A stretch of DNA of 64,000 nucleotides from assembly GCA_021732215.1 (NCBI GenBank), contig JAKFVL010000011.1, positions 46,520 through 110,519 on the forward strand. Reading direction: 5' to 3'. The notes under the pieces were generated by a model, which was not told where the DNA came from, ran no database searches, and was given only the letters and a program-made list of their open reading frames with translations. Shown piece after piece: positions 46,373-55,070 of this stretch; the first letter of the stretch is position 1, and each line of letters begins with the position of its first letter. This stretch comes from Hyphomicrobiales bacterium. Lineage in GTDB: Bacteria > Pseudomonadota > Alphaproteobacteria > Rhizobiales > Xanthobacteraceae. The position numbers and the translations under genes were made by a program.

Positions 46373-46437
46373 GGCGCGGGAGCGTTCTACTCCGCGATCA
46401 TGAAACCGGAAAGGCTGGGTTCATCAGCGCATTGATT

Positions 46438-46453
46438 TGTTTCACGTGAAACA
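46438..46453. promoter_or_regulatory. parS centromere site 1
   Basis: TGTTTCACGTGAAACA, perfect match to the 16-bp parS consensus, in the gap between mnmE and mnmG. Likely ParB loading site. Confidence 0.96.
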
Positions 46454-46476
46454 GAGCCTGAAGCCGAAACCAGGCA

Positions 46477-46492
46477 TGTTTCACGTGAAACA
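46477..46492. promoter_or_regulatory. parS centromere site 2
   Basis: A second perfect TGTTTCACGTGAAACA, 39 bp from the first one. Together with site 1 it probably forms the main ParB loading point. Confidence 0.96.
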
Positions 46493-46511
46493 ACTACGAA
46501 ATACAGATTCA

Positions 46512-47870
46512 TTACTTACCAATGCAGAAGTCTCTGAAAATGACGTCGAGGATATCCTCAACATCGACCCTTCCGAGCAACCGGCCCAATGAATGAATCG
46601 ATATTCTCAGTTCCTCGGCTACCAGCTCTGAGGATTGACCCGGCGCGCTGATCGCCCGCCTTAACGCCTCGGCCGCCTCGCGCAACAACAACCGGTGCCG
46701 GGCTCGGGTTATCACCCCGCTCTGGCCCGATCCAAAGAATGTCCCGGCAAATTCGCCAAGCGCGGCTACCAGTTCCGGCACGCCATGGCCCTGTGCGGCC
46801 GATACATCAAAGCGCGGATAACCAAACGTCACGCCGCTCCCGCGCGCGCTTGCTTCATCGACCTTGTTGCGCACGAACCAAAGTTCAGCATGCCCTTTGG
46901 CGGCGACCGCGTCCTTCAACGTCTCCTCGCGATCCTCGCACGATCGCGACTGCGCATCGATCAGCCACAGCACCAGATCCGCGGAAGACGCCCGCGATCG
47001 CGCGCGGCGCACACCCTCCTGCTCAACCGGATCGTCCGTATCGCGGATGCCGGCGGTGTCGAGCAGCGTCACCGGATAGCCATTGAGATCGAGATGCACC
47101 TCGATCACATCGCGCGTCGTGCCGGCGTGCGGCGAAACGATTGCGGCTTCACGCCGCGCCAGCCGATTGAGCAACGTCGATTTGCCGGCGTTTGGCGGAC
47201 CTGTGATCGCAACCACTAGCCCGTCGCGCAGGCGTTCACTTTGTGCCGATGCCGCAAGGGTTTCTTCAATTTCACCAAGCAGTGCGGCCACTTTCGCAAG
47301 CGCTGGTTTTGTCAAATCGTCCGGAACGTCGCCCTCGTCGGAAAAATCGATCCCGGCTTCGATCAGCGCCGACGCTTCGATGATCTGACGCCGCCAGTTC
47401 TCGGCTTTCTCGCCAAGCAGGCCTTTCAGCTGGCGCAACGCCTGGCGGCGCTGACGATCGGTGTCGGCATGAATGAGATCGTCGAGACCCTCGGCATCGG
47501 TCAGATCGAGCTTGCCGTTTTCAAACGCGCGCCGCGTGAATTCGCCGGGTTCGGCCGGCCGCAAGCCGTCGAGCTTGCCGAGTGCAGCAATGATCGCTTC
47601 GATGACAGCACGGCCGCCGTGAACGTGAAATTCCGCGACATCTTCACCGGTCGCCGAATGCGGCGCCGGAAACCACAGCACCACAGCTTCATCCAGCGGA
47701 TCGCCGCTTTGGTCGCGCAAGGTGACGTGCCGGGCGCGCCGTGGTTGAGACAACGATCCGGCCAGGCTGCGAATCGATTCGCCGGCTGCCGGGCCAGATA
47801 CGCGGATGATGGCGATGGCGGCAGGCGGATGCCCCGATGACAGCGCAAAGATCGTTGGCCTCAAGATCAT
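46512..47870 (-). CDS. mnmE: tRNA modification GTPase MnmE
   Basis: A 452-residue GTPase with N-terminal formyl-THF domain, helical domain and G domain. G1 is GPPNAGKST (224-232); the switch segment [12 protein letters not shown] and DTAGIRD follow. The C-terminal FCIGK carries the conserved Cys. It partners MnmG. Start ATG 47870 with ATAGG upstream. The stop lies next to parS site 2. Confidence 0.97.
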   Translation of the reverse strand: MILRPTIFALSSGHPPAAIAIIRVSGPAAGESIRSLAGSLSQPRRARHVTLRDQSGDPLDEAVVLWFPAPHSATGEDVAEFHVHGGRAVIEAIIAALGKLDGLRPAEPGEFTRRAFENGKLDLTDAEGLDDLIHADTDRQRRQALRQLKGLLGEKAENWRRQIIEASALIEAGIDFSDEGDVPDDLTKPALAKVAALLGEIEETLAASAQSERLRDGLVVAITGPPNAGKSTLLNRLARREAAIVSPHAGTTRDVIEVHLDLNGYPVTLLDTAGIRDTDDPVEQEGVRRARSRASSADLVLWLIDAQSRSCEDREETLKDAVAAKGHAELWFVRNKVDEASARGSGVTFGYPRFDVSAAQGHGVPELVAALGEFAGTFFGSGQSGVITRARHRLLLREAAEALRRAISAPGQSSELVAEELRISIHSLGRLLGRVDVEDILDVIFRDFCIGK

Positions 47871-48102
47871 GGCCTATCTGTCACCGAAACCCGCAACACG
47901 CAAAGCGAGCCGTCGAGATCAGGCAACCAAGCTCATACTGCGCCGCACACTGTAAAAATGCTGCACCAAAAGACCGCAGCAAAAAGCCCTTGTCTCGCCT
48001 GATTATGTTGCGGCTTTGGCTGCAGCATAAATTCGGATTACAAGATTTTGATAATCTTTAGAGAGGCTTAATCAATCGCCTTCGCGGCCCGCCGGCATCA
48101 AT

Positions 48103-48130
48103 CCATGCTGCATTTTGCGCTGCAGCATGG
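48103..48130. other. Perfect inverted repeat between rho and mnmE
   Basis: Arms CCATGCTGCA (48103-48112) and TGCAGCATGG (48121-48130) with the loop TTTTGCGC, just downstream of the rho stop. No clear T-run follows on the minus strand, so a weak terminator or processing hairpin is all I can say. The remaining gap to mnmE (about 230 bp) shows nothing else. Confidence 0.55.
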
Positions 48131-48136
48131 ACTTCC

Positions 48137-49402
48137 TCAGGTATTCATCGAGTCGAAGAAGTCGGAATTCGACTTCGTGCTGCGCAGCTTGTCGAGCAGG
48201 AAGTCGATGGCATCCATCGTCCCCATCGGATTGAGGATACGGCGGAGCACGTACATCTTCTTGAGCAGTTGCGGATCGGTGATGAGCTCTTCCTTGCGGG
48301 TTCCGGAGCGCGAAATATCGATCGCCGGGAAGGTGCGCTTGTCGGAAACCTTGCGATCCAGAATGAGCTCCGAGTTACCGGTGCCTTTGAATTCTTCGAA
48401 GATGACTTCATCCATTCGGCTTCCGGTATCGACCAGCGCGGTTGCGATGATCGTCAGTGAGCCGCCCTCCTCGATGTTACGCGCCGCGCCGAAGAAGCGC
48501 TTCGGCCGCTGCAGCGCATTGGCGTCGACGCCGCCGGTCAGCACCTTGCCCGATGACGGAACGACGGTGTTGTAGGCCCGGCCAAGGCGCGTGATCGAGT
48601 CCAGCAGGATGACAACGTCGCGGCCATGCTCGACCAGACGCTTGGCTTTCTCGATGACCATCTCGGCGACCTGAACGTGACGCACCGCCGGCTCGTCGAA
48701 TGTCGACGACACCACCTCGCCCTTCACCGAACGTTGCATGTCAGTGACTTCTTCCGGGCGTTCGTCAATCAGAAGAACGATCAGATAGCATTCCGGGTGA
48801 TTGGCTGTGATCGAGTGAGCGATGTTCTGCATCAGCACCGTCTTGCCGGTGCGCGGCGGCGCCACGATCAGCGCGCGCTGGCCTTTGCCGATCGGCGCGA
48901 CAATGTCGATAACCCTTGCAGAAAGGTCCTTTCTGGTGGGGTCTTCCAGCTCAAGCCGAAAACGCTGGTCCGGGAAAAGCGGTGTCAGGTTGTCGAAGTT
49001 GACCTTGTGCTTGGCTTTCTCCGGGTCCTCGAAGTTCAGCGTATTGACCTTCAGCAGGGCGAAGTAGCGCTCGCCTTCCTTCGGACTGCGAATGTGACCT
49101 TCGATGGTGTCGCCGGTACGCAGACCGAAGCGGCGGATCTGCGATGGTGAGACATAGATGTCGTCCGGACCGGGGAGATAGTTGGCATCCGGCGATCGCA
49201 GGAAGCCGAAGCCGTCGGACAGCACCTCCACGACGCCTTCGCCGATGATGTCGGTTTCCTGAATCGCGAGTTGCTTGAGAATTGCGAACATCAGCTCCTG
49301 CTTGCGCATGGTGCTGGCATTTTCGACCCCAAGCTCTTCCGCAAACGAGACAAGCTCGGCCGGAGTTTTTGATTTGAGGTCTTGAAGTTTCATTTCCCGC
49401 AT
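48137..49402 (-). CDS. rho: Transcription termination factor Rho
   Basis: A 421-residue hexameric RNA helicase. N-terminal RNA-binding domain ([28 protein letters not shown]), Walker A APPRTGKT at 181-188, and the Q/R-loop region are intact. Start at ATG 49402 ([10 protein letters not shown]), the usual family start, with AGGA 9 bases upstream. The 309-bp leader between hemJ and rho contains a folded element. Confidence 0.98.
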   Translation of the reverse strand: MREMKLQDLKSKTPAELVSFAEELGVENASTMRKQELMFAILKQLAIQETDIIGEGVVEVLSDGFGFLRSPDANYLPGPDDIYVSPSQIRRFGLRTGDTIEGHIRSPKEGERYFALLKVNTLNFEDPEKAKHKVNFDNLTPLFPDQRFRLELEDPTRKDLSARVIDIVAPIGKGQRALIVAPPRTGKTVLMQNIAHSITANHPECYLIVLLIDERPEEVTDMQRSVKGEVVSSTFDEPAVRHVQVAEMVIEKAKRLVEHGRDVVILLDSITRLGRAYNTVVPSSGKVLTGGVDANALQRPKRFFGAARNIEEGGSLTIIATALVDTGSRMDEVIFEEFKGTGNSELILDRKVSDKRTFPAIDISRSGTRKEELITDPQLLKKMYVLRRILNPMGTMDAIDFLLDKLRSTKSNSDFFDSMNT

Positions 49403-49711
49403 TGGGAGAAATCCTGTGAAGAGTAACGGAGAGGGGTCTGCGAGGCTGCTGACGGAATGCGAATCAAAAATCCGCAAATCTGGAGCGAGGGAAGGTGCCC
49501 GTAGGGAGGCCTTGAACTCGATGTGGTCACCGGATCGCGAGAGACCGGGACACGACCACATCCGCCTGCTTTGGGTGGGATACGCGCAATATAGAAAATC
49601 GGTTCGGTCTTCGCAAGATAAAGACAGGAGCGACAGAGTCGCGCATTGGGGGCTTCTTCCCGTCTTTTCACAGCCTTAGATCGATTTTTCCCTGCAAAAA
49701 TTGAGAGCCGT
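49403..49711 (-). other. Gene-free leader of rho
   Basis: About 309 bp without a convincing gene. It holds an inverted repeat (TGTGGTC at 49522-49528, GACCACA at 49554-49560, with inner CCGG/CCGG). Autoregulation through the leader is known for rho in E. coli; here it is inference only. Confidence 0.45.
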
Positions 49712-50134
49712 CTAGAACGGCTTCACGATAACCAGAATGACAACGACGACCATCAATAGAGTTGGTATCTCATTGATAACGCGATAGAATTTATGGGAGC
49801 GCAAGTTACGGTCTGCAGCGAAATCGCGGACCCACCGGCCCATGAAACCATGAGCGCCCGACATGGCGATCACCAGCGCGAGCTTTGCGTGAAGCCATCC
49901 TGAAGTTATCCAGCCACCCTGCCAGATCAGGAAAAGTCCGGTGAGCCAGGCGATGATCATCGCGGGCGTCATGATCGCCCGGTAAAGACGGCGCTCCATG
50001 ATCTTGAAGGTTTCGGATTGGACCGAGCCGGCCTCCGCGTCGCAGTGATAAACGAACAATCGCGGCAGATAGAGTAGGCCAGCCATCCACGAGATGATGG
50101 CAATCACATGCAGCGCCTTGACCCACTCGTACAT
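49712..50134 (-). CDS. hemJ: Protoporphyrinogen oxidase HemJ
   Basis: A 140-residue inner-membrane protein with four membrane segments, oxidising protoporphyrinogen IX to protoporphyrin IX in haem synthesis. The start MYEWVKALHVIAIISWMAGLLYLPRLFVYH, with His9 and the following Arg, and HAKLALVIAMSGAHGFMGRW are the HemJ signatures. It is just left of the presumed origin. The gene normally adjacent on this side, hemE, is missing here. Confidence 0.95.
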   Translation of the reverse strand: MYEWVKALHVIAIISWMAGLLYLPRLFVYHCDAEAGSVQSETFKIMERRLYRAIMTPAMIIAWLTGLFLIWQGGWITSGWLHAKLALVIAMSGAHGFMGRWVRDFAADRNLRSHKFYRVINEIPTLLMVVVVILVIVKPF

Positions 50135-50425
50135 TAGCCAATCTCAAATTGAATTGCGTGCAAGATATCGCCGGAACGTTTGACCAATCGATGTATTGAT
50201 CATGGCATGAAACCAGCCGGGTTATCCGAGAAACCTTTTCTTCCAATCAATATTTAGATTCTTAGGTTTGAGTCTCTGTAACCGTGAAATTGACTCACGA
50301 CTCTTTATTCCTCGAAACCACACTATCCGTTCACACCGCGCTCTTTCTATCCCCGCTGACCGACCTCACCTGCTCCAGACAGATCGCGTTGGCTGCTCAA
50401 ATGCTTGCGCGAATCTATACCTGCT

Positions 50426-50434
50426 TTATCCAGA
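50426..50434 (+). promoter_or_regulatory. DnaA-box-like site
   Basis: TTATCCAGA, 8 of 9 bases of the canonical TTATCCACA. In the candidate origin. Confidence 0.55.
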
Positions 50435-50566
50435 GACAGGCCGGAATTATCCCACTATCATGAGATGTGCTCGCTGAATTCATACCAATGGCGGGCCTGT
50501 GCATCGATCATCCCGTTATCCCGGGAGCGGTGAGACGAGAGGACAATTCTCGGCAATGCTCCACAC

Positions 50567-50575
50567 TGATCCACA
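50567..50575 (+). promoter_or_regulatory. DnaA box (G-box type)
   Basis: TGATCCACA, one base from canonical TTATCCACA and identical to the Caulobacter G-box. It lies 25 bp before the start of the downstream regulator gene. Confidence 0.65.
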
Positions 50576-50599
50576 GCGCATACAGAACGGGCTGTGCCA

Positions 50600-51442
50600 A
50601 TGTCGCGCGTGACCGGCAGCTATTTTCATCTTCATCTGGTGTCCGATTCGACCGGTGAAACACTGATTACCGTCGCTCGCGCGGTCGCGGCCCAATATGC
50701 CAACGTCACTCCGGTAGAGCATGTCTATCCGCTGGTCCGCAGCCAGAAGCAGCTCGACCGGGTGCTTGGCGAAATCGAGGAAGCGCCGGGGATCGTACTG
50801 TTCACGTTGCTGGAGAACGATCTGGTCGGCAGGCTCGAGGCCAAGTGCCGCGAGCTCAACATCCCGAGCCTGTCGGTGCTGGGTCCGGTACTGCAACTGT
50901 TTCAGGCCTATCTCGGCGCCGACAGCAACCACAAGATCGGCGCGCAACACGTGCTGAATGCGGAATACTTCAAACGCATCGATGCGCTGAACTACACCAT
51001 GCTGCATGACGACGGGCAGCATCTGGAAGGTCTCGATGAGGCGGATGTGGTGTTGACCGGCGTATCCCGCACCTCGAAGACGCCGACATCGATCTATCTG
51101 GCCAACCGCGGCATCCGCACTGCCAATGTGCCGCTGGTGCCGGGCATTCCCGTCCCGCATCAGCTCGAAGCGCTGAAAAAACCGCTGGTGGTCAGTCTGC
51201 ATGCGACGCCGGAACGGCTGATCCAGATTCGGCAGAACCGGATACTCAGCATGGGTGCGCCGATCGGCAACGATACATATATCGATCGCCAGGCCGTTAC
51301 CGACGAAGTGGCTTTTGCGCGCCGGCTGTGCGCCAAACACGGTTGGGCGGTGCTGGACGTGACGCGGCGTTCGATCGAGGAAACCGCGGCTGCGATCATG
51401 AAGCTGCATACTGACCGGCAGCGTGCGCGGTTAGCCGAATGA
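50600..51442 (+). CDS. Pyruvate,phosphate dikinase/PEP synthase regulatory protein (DUF299)
   Basis: A 280-residue bifunctional kinase/phosphorylase that regulates PEP synthase or pyruvate phosphate dikinase. [21 protein letters not shown] opens the family, and the P-loop-like motif is [15 protein letters not shown]. It is the RP001-type gene next to oriC in many alphaproteobacteria. Which of the two targets it controls cannot be told. Start ATG 50600; GTG 50594 is possible. No strong ribosome site. Confidence 0.95.
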   Translation: MSRVTGSYFHLHLVSDSTGETLITVARAVAAQYANVTPVEHVYPLVRSQKQLDRVLGEIEEAPGIVLFTLLENDLVGRLEAKCRELNIPSLSVLGPVLQLFQAYLGADSNHKIGAQHVLNAEYFKRIDALNYTMLHDDGQHLEGLDEADVVLTGVSRTSKTPTSIYLANRGIRTANVPLVPGIPVPHQLEALKKPLVVSLHATPERLIQIRQNRILSMGAPIGNDTYIDRQAVTDEVAFARRLCAKHGWAVLDVTRRSIEETAAAIMKLHTDRQRARLAE

Positions 51443-51455
51443 CGTGGCTTGCCGA

Positions 51456-52064
51456 ATGATACTGTGGCGCGGAGACAACCCACTGGTTCTGGCGTCGCAA
51501 AGCCGTGCACGGCAGATGCTTCTGACCAACGCTGGTCTGCTGTTCGAAGCGCAACCCGCCGATATCGACGAACGCGGGGTCGTCGCTGCAGCGAAACTCA
51601 CAGATCCGGCTGCCATTGCGAAGCATCTTTCTCGCGAGAAAGCGCTCCATGTGTCCAAAGGCCGCGCAGACCACTATGTCATCGGCGCGGACCAGACACT
51701 GGCGCTCGGGACGCGGCAGTTCAACAAGCCTGCGGGACGCGCGCAGGCGGCGAGCCAGCTCAAATCTCTCGCCGGTAATACCCACGAACTGCACTCCGCG
51801 GTGAGTGTCGCACTTGATGGGCAAGTGTTGTTCGATCATGTCGCTGTGGCGCGCATGACGATGCGGCCGATGGACGACACAGCCATTGCCGCCTATCTCG
51901 ATGCAGCCGGCGAGCGTGTCACCACCAGCGTCGGCGCCTATCAGCTTGAAGGACTGGGCGTGCATCTGTTCGAGCGGATCGATGGCGATCACTTCACGAT
52001 TCTTGGTCTTCCGTTGCCGCCGCTGCTTGATTTCCTGCGGGGCAGGGGTTTGCTTGCGTTTTGA
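51456..52064 (+). CDS. maf: Maf-like nucleotide pyrophosphatase
   Basis: A 202-residue Maf/HAM1-like protein hydrolysing non-canonical or modified nucleoside triphosphates. Signature LVLASQSRARQMLLTNAG, then DQTLALG and GAYQLEGLGVHLFERIDGDHFTILGLPL. GTG 51444 is an alternative start with no better support. It follows the regulatory gene by 13 bp and is probably co-transcribed. Confidence 0.93.
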   Translation: MILWRGDNPLVLASQSRARQMLLTNAGLLFEAQPADIDERGVVAAAKLTDPAAIAKHLSREKALHVSKGRADHYVIGADQTLALGTRQFNKPAGRAQAASQLKSLAGNTHELHSAVSVALDGQVLFDHVAVARMTMRPMDDTAIAAYLDAAGERVTTSVGAYQLEGLGVHLFERIDGDHFTILGLPLPPLLDFLRGRGLLAF

Positions 52065-52100
52065 TCGTCATTGCCGGGCACAACGACTTGGGAAGCAATC

Positions 52101-52700
52101 ATGATTGTCCTCGGCCTGACAGGCTCGATCGGGATGGGCAAATCGACCACGGCGAAACTGTTCGCCGAAGCCGGTGTGCCGGTCTACGACGCCGACGCCA
52201 CCGTGCATAAGATCTACGAAGGGGAGGCCGCGCCGCTGATCGAGGCTGCATTTCCCGGCACGACCGCCAGCGGCAAGGTCGATCGGCAGAAACTCTCGTC
52301 GCGCGTGGTGCACGATCCGGCTGCCATGAAACAGCTCGAAACCATCGTTCACCCGCTGCTGCGTTCGCATCATAAGGCATTTCTCGATGACGCTGAGCGC
52401 TCTGGCGCGCCTGTCGCTGTGGTCGATGTGCCGCTGCTGTATGAGACCGGCGGCGAGACGCGCGTGGATGCGGTGGTGGTGGTGACGACATCTCCCGAAA
52501 TCCAGCGTGAGCGGATTCTGGCACGTCCGAACATGGACGCTGCGAAACTCGATGCCATCCTCGCCCGGCAACTGCCCGATGCGGAAAAGCGCAAGCGCGC
52601 CGATTTCGTGGTGGATACCTCGCATGGACTGGACCCGGTGCGCGCAAGCGTTCGCGACATTCTCGCTGCGGCTGCTACACTTCCGCAGCGGCGAGCGTGA
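52101..52700 (+). CDS. coaE: Dephospho-CoA kinase
   Basis: A 199-residue kinase for the last step of CoA synthesis. P-loop [12 protein letters not shown] (5-16), then [13 protein letters not shown], and [15 protein letters not shown] is before ATG 52101. aroE, between maf and coaE in Caulobacter, is absent here. Confidence 0.97.
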   Translation: MIVLGLTGSIGMGKSTTAKLFAEAGVPVYDADATVHKIYEGEAAPLIEAAFPGTTASGKVDRQKLSSRVVHDPAAMKQLETIVHPLLRSHHKAFLDDAERSGAPVAVVDVPLLYETGGETRVDAVVVVTTSPEIQRERILARPNMDAAKLDAILARQLPDAEKRKRADFVVDTSHGLDPVRASVRDILAAAATLPQRRA

Positions 52701-52725
52701 TTCGCCCGCTCGAACCGGACGCCAG

Positions 52726-53418
52726 ATGCGCGAAATCATTCTCGATACCGAAACCACCGGCCTCGATGCCTTGAACGGTGACAGGCTGGTCGAGATCGGT
52801 TGCGTCGAACTGATCAATCGCATGCCGACCGGCCAGACGTTTCATCGCTACATCAACCCGCAACGCGACATGCCGCGCGAGGCATTCGCGGTTCATGGTC
52901 TCTCGACAGAATTTCTGGCGGAAAAGCCGCTGTTCGATGCTGTCGCGGAGGAGTTTCTGACATTCATCGGCGATGCGCCGCTGGTCATTCACAACGCATC
53001 GTTCGATATCGGCTTTATCAATGCCGAGCTCGAGCGCAGCGGACGCAAGGCTGTGCCGCGCGAACGGCTGGTGGATACGCTGCTGCTGGCGCGCCGCAAG
53101 CATCCCGGCGTCTCCAATCGTCTCGACGATCTCTGCTCGCGGTATAGCATCGACAATTCCCGGCGCACCAAGCACGGCGCGCTGCTCGACGCGGAGCTGC
53201 TCGCGGAAGTCTACATCGATCTGATCGGCGCGCGGCAATCGCAGCTTGGTCTCGCACAGACCATTGAGACGCGCCGCCGTGCGGCTGGCGATGCGCCGCG
53301 CCGTCAGCGCATGATCCCGCTTGCGCCGCGCGTAACCGACGCCGATCGCGATGCGCATCGCGCGTTCATTGCCACACTGGGCGAGAAGCAGATCTGGAGC
53401 GATTATCTGAGCGGGTGA
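52726..53418 (+). CDS. dnaQ: DNA polymerase III epsilon subunit (3'-5' proofreading exonuclease)
   Basis: A 230-residue DEDDh exonuclease. ExoI ILDTETTGL (Asp7, Glu9), ExoII HNASFDIGFI, ExoIII RTKHGALLDAELLAEV with the His-Asp pair. The C-end with a run of Arg and Gln would bind the polymerase alpha subunit. It is 25 bp after coaE. Starts MREIILDTETTG, the family start, at ATG 52726. Confidence 0.97.
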   Translation: MREIILDTETTGLDALNGDRLVEIGCVELINRMPTGQTFHRYINPQRDMPREAFAVHGLSTEFLAEKPLFDAVAEEFLTFIGDAPLVIHNASFDIGFINAELERSGRKAVPRERLVDTLLLARRKHPGVSNRLDDLCSRYSIDNSRRTKHGALLDAELLAEVYIDLIGARQSQLGLAQTIETRRRAAGDAPRRQRMIPLAPRVTDADRDAHRAFIATLGEKQIWSDYLSG

Positions 53419-53450
53419 CGGATCGGCGATCGTGGCCTTTCCGGCAGATA

Positions 53451-53478
53451 AACAAAAATGCCCGCGGCGATCGCGGGC
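53451..53478 (-). terminator. Rho-independent terminator for secB
   Basis: On the minus strand, GCCCGCG-ATCGC-CGCGGGC (53460-53478) is followed by ATTTTTGTTT. It separates secB from the convergent dnaQ gene. Confidence 0.9.
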
Positions 53479-53507
53479 ACTTTGCTGTCAGCCGTTTGAG
53501 ACTGAGT

Positions 53508-53990
53508 TTAGCTCGGCTTGGCGGCTTGCACCTGTTCGGCCTGGCGCGCCATGTTCTGGCGATAAAGACCGACGAAATCGACCGGGTCCAGCATCAGAGG
53601 CGGGAACCCACCGTCGCGCACTGCGGTGGCGATGATCTCGCGTGCGAACGGGAACAGCAGGCGCGGGCATTCGATCATGACCAGGGGATGAAGATTTTCC
53701 TTGGCCACGTTCTGGATTTTGAAAATGCCGGCATAGGCAAGTTCGAAGCTGAACAGCACTGTGCCCGAATTCTCCGCCTTGCCCTCGATCGACAGCACGA
53801 CCTCGAAATCGTTCTCAGCCATCGCGTTTGCGCCCACATTGATCTGGATATTGATCGAGGGCTGCTGCTGTTGCTGACCAAGCGACGCCGGCGCGTTCGG
53901 ATTCTCGAACGAGAGGTCCTTGGTATACTGCGCCAGCACGTTCAATTGCGGCGGGGCTTCTTCGGGAGGCGAGCCGTTGCCATTGGTCAT
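53508..53990 (-). CDS. secB: Protein-export chaperone SecB
   Basis: A 160-residue tetrameric chaperone that keeps preproteins unfolded and hands them to Sec[17 protein letters not shown] begins the family; [10 protein letters not shown] and [36 protein letters not shown] are its signatures, and the C-end is Gln/Ala-rich. GGAGA is 8-9 bases before ATG 53990. Confidence 0.98.
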   Translation of the reverse strand: MTNGNGSPPEEAPPQLNVLAQYTKDLSFENPNAPASLGQQQQQPSINIQINVGANAMAENDFEVVLSIEGKAENSGTVLFSFELAYAGIFKIQNVAKENLHPLVMIECPRLLFPFAREIIATAVRDGGFPPLMLDPVDFVGLYRQNMARQAEQVQAAKPS

Positions 53991-54374
53991 AGAGGTATCT
54001 CCTGGAGGCGGCGCGAAATCGGATCTGGTCAAAAAAGCGCCGGTTCCGGGTCCTGATTGCCCAACATGCGCCTTGGCGGGCGAGTGGCTAACATAGGCCT
54101 GCGCCGTTCTACAAGGACGATAGGTCACACCGGAATGTGGAGGTTGGCGCGGCCAGCCGGATCGGCTAGAATTCCACAGATTCAGCTGCAAAAAAGCCCT
54201 CAAGCGGGCCATTTCCAGCGTATCTTTGATGTGACGAAATGTGCAGGTCGGGCGGCCTTGGCGAAAGGGTCGCGCGTCACCACGTGAAAGTTGTTGTTGC
54301 CGGAGCAGTTTCGTCATTCCCGGGTACGCCCGCGCCGGATTTCGGCGTGGCATCGACCAGAAAGCGAATACGAC
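53991..54374. other. Gene-free gap between secB and the Tim44-like gene
   Basis: About 380 bp between divergent genes. I see no supportable gene or structured element. An fxsA-like gene, which I associate with this location in related genomes, is not present. Confidence 0.45.
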
Positions 54375-55070
54375 GTGGACATTTATACCATCATCTTCCT
54401 GGCTCTGGCGGTCTTTATCTTCTTGCGGCTGCGCAATGTCCTCGGGCAACGCACCGGAAGCGAACAGCCGCCGCGTGCCGCCCGCGACATGATTCCGGGC
54501 GGTCAGGACAATGTCGTGCCGATGCCAGGACGCACGCTCGATCCGCCTCCGCTCGCTCCGTCCGCCGATCCCGCGCCGGTTCAGGAGCGCTGGAAGGGCA
54601 TCGCCGAACCCGGTTCGGCAGTAGCCAAGGGACTCGATGCGATCGCCGAAAAAGATTCGTCGTTCAATGCGCAACAGTTCCTTTCGGGCGCACGCAGCGC
54701 CTATGAGATGATCGTGCTGGCGTTTGCCAATGGCGATCGGCGGTCACTGAAAGATCTGTTGTCCTCCGAGGTCTATGAAGGTTTCGAGACCGTCATCCGC
54801 GATCGCGAAAGGAACGAGCAGCGGGCGGAGACACGCTTTGTCTCCATCGACAAGGCTGAAATCGCCAATGCCGAAGTGCGCGACCGTGCCGCGCATGTGA
54901 CCGTCCGCTTTGTCTCGCAGATTGTTTCCGCGATCCGCGACAAGGCCGGCGAGGTGATCGAGGGCAGCGCGGACAGTGTCACCGATGTTACCGATGTTTG
55001 GACATTTGCCCGCGATCTGTCATCGCGCGATCCGAACTGGAAACTGGTTGGGACCGACAGCGGAAATTGA
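54375..55070 (+). CDS. Tim44-like domain protein
   Basis: A 231-residue protein. One N-terminal membrane segment ([27 protein letters not shown]) is followed by a Pro-rich linker, then the Tim44-like domain ([36 protein letters not shown], about residues 105-225). It belongs to the alphaproteobacterial family related to mitochondrial Tim44; a membrane biogenesis role is inferred. GTG start at 54375. mltA overlaps its end. Confidence 0.88.
   Translation: MDIYTIIFLALAVFIFLRLRNVLGQRTGSEQPPRAARDMIPGGQDNVVPMPGRTLDPPPLAPSADPAPVQERWKGIAEPGSAVAKGLDAIAEKDSSFNAQQFLSGARSAYEMIVLAFANGDRRSLKDLLSSEVYEGFETVIRDRERNEQRAETRFVSIDKAEIANAEVRDRAAHVTVRFVSQIVSAIRDKAGEVIEGSADSVTDVTDVWTFARDLSSRDPNWKLVGTDSGN

Larger units (their letters stand above)
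50135..50599. other. Candidate chromosome replication origin (oriC) region
   Basis: A 465-bp gap without a convincing gene at the point where gene direction changes from minus (left) to plus (right). It contains TGATCCACA (50567-50575), identical to the Caulobacter G-box type of DnaA site, TTATCCAGA (50426-50434), and further TTATCC cores at 50222, 50447 and 50516. AT-rich stretches lie at about 50231-50270. In Caulobacter oriC lies next to the same regulator gene (RP001-type), with parS nearby. Origin activity is inferred. Confidence 0.7.

Noticed and set aside
50268..50477. 69-codon open frame in the candidate origin
   Set aside because: No ribosome site, no family resemblance, and the region has origin-like rather than coding features.
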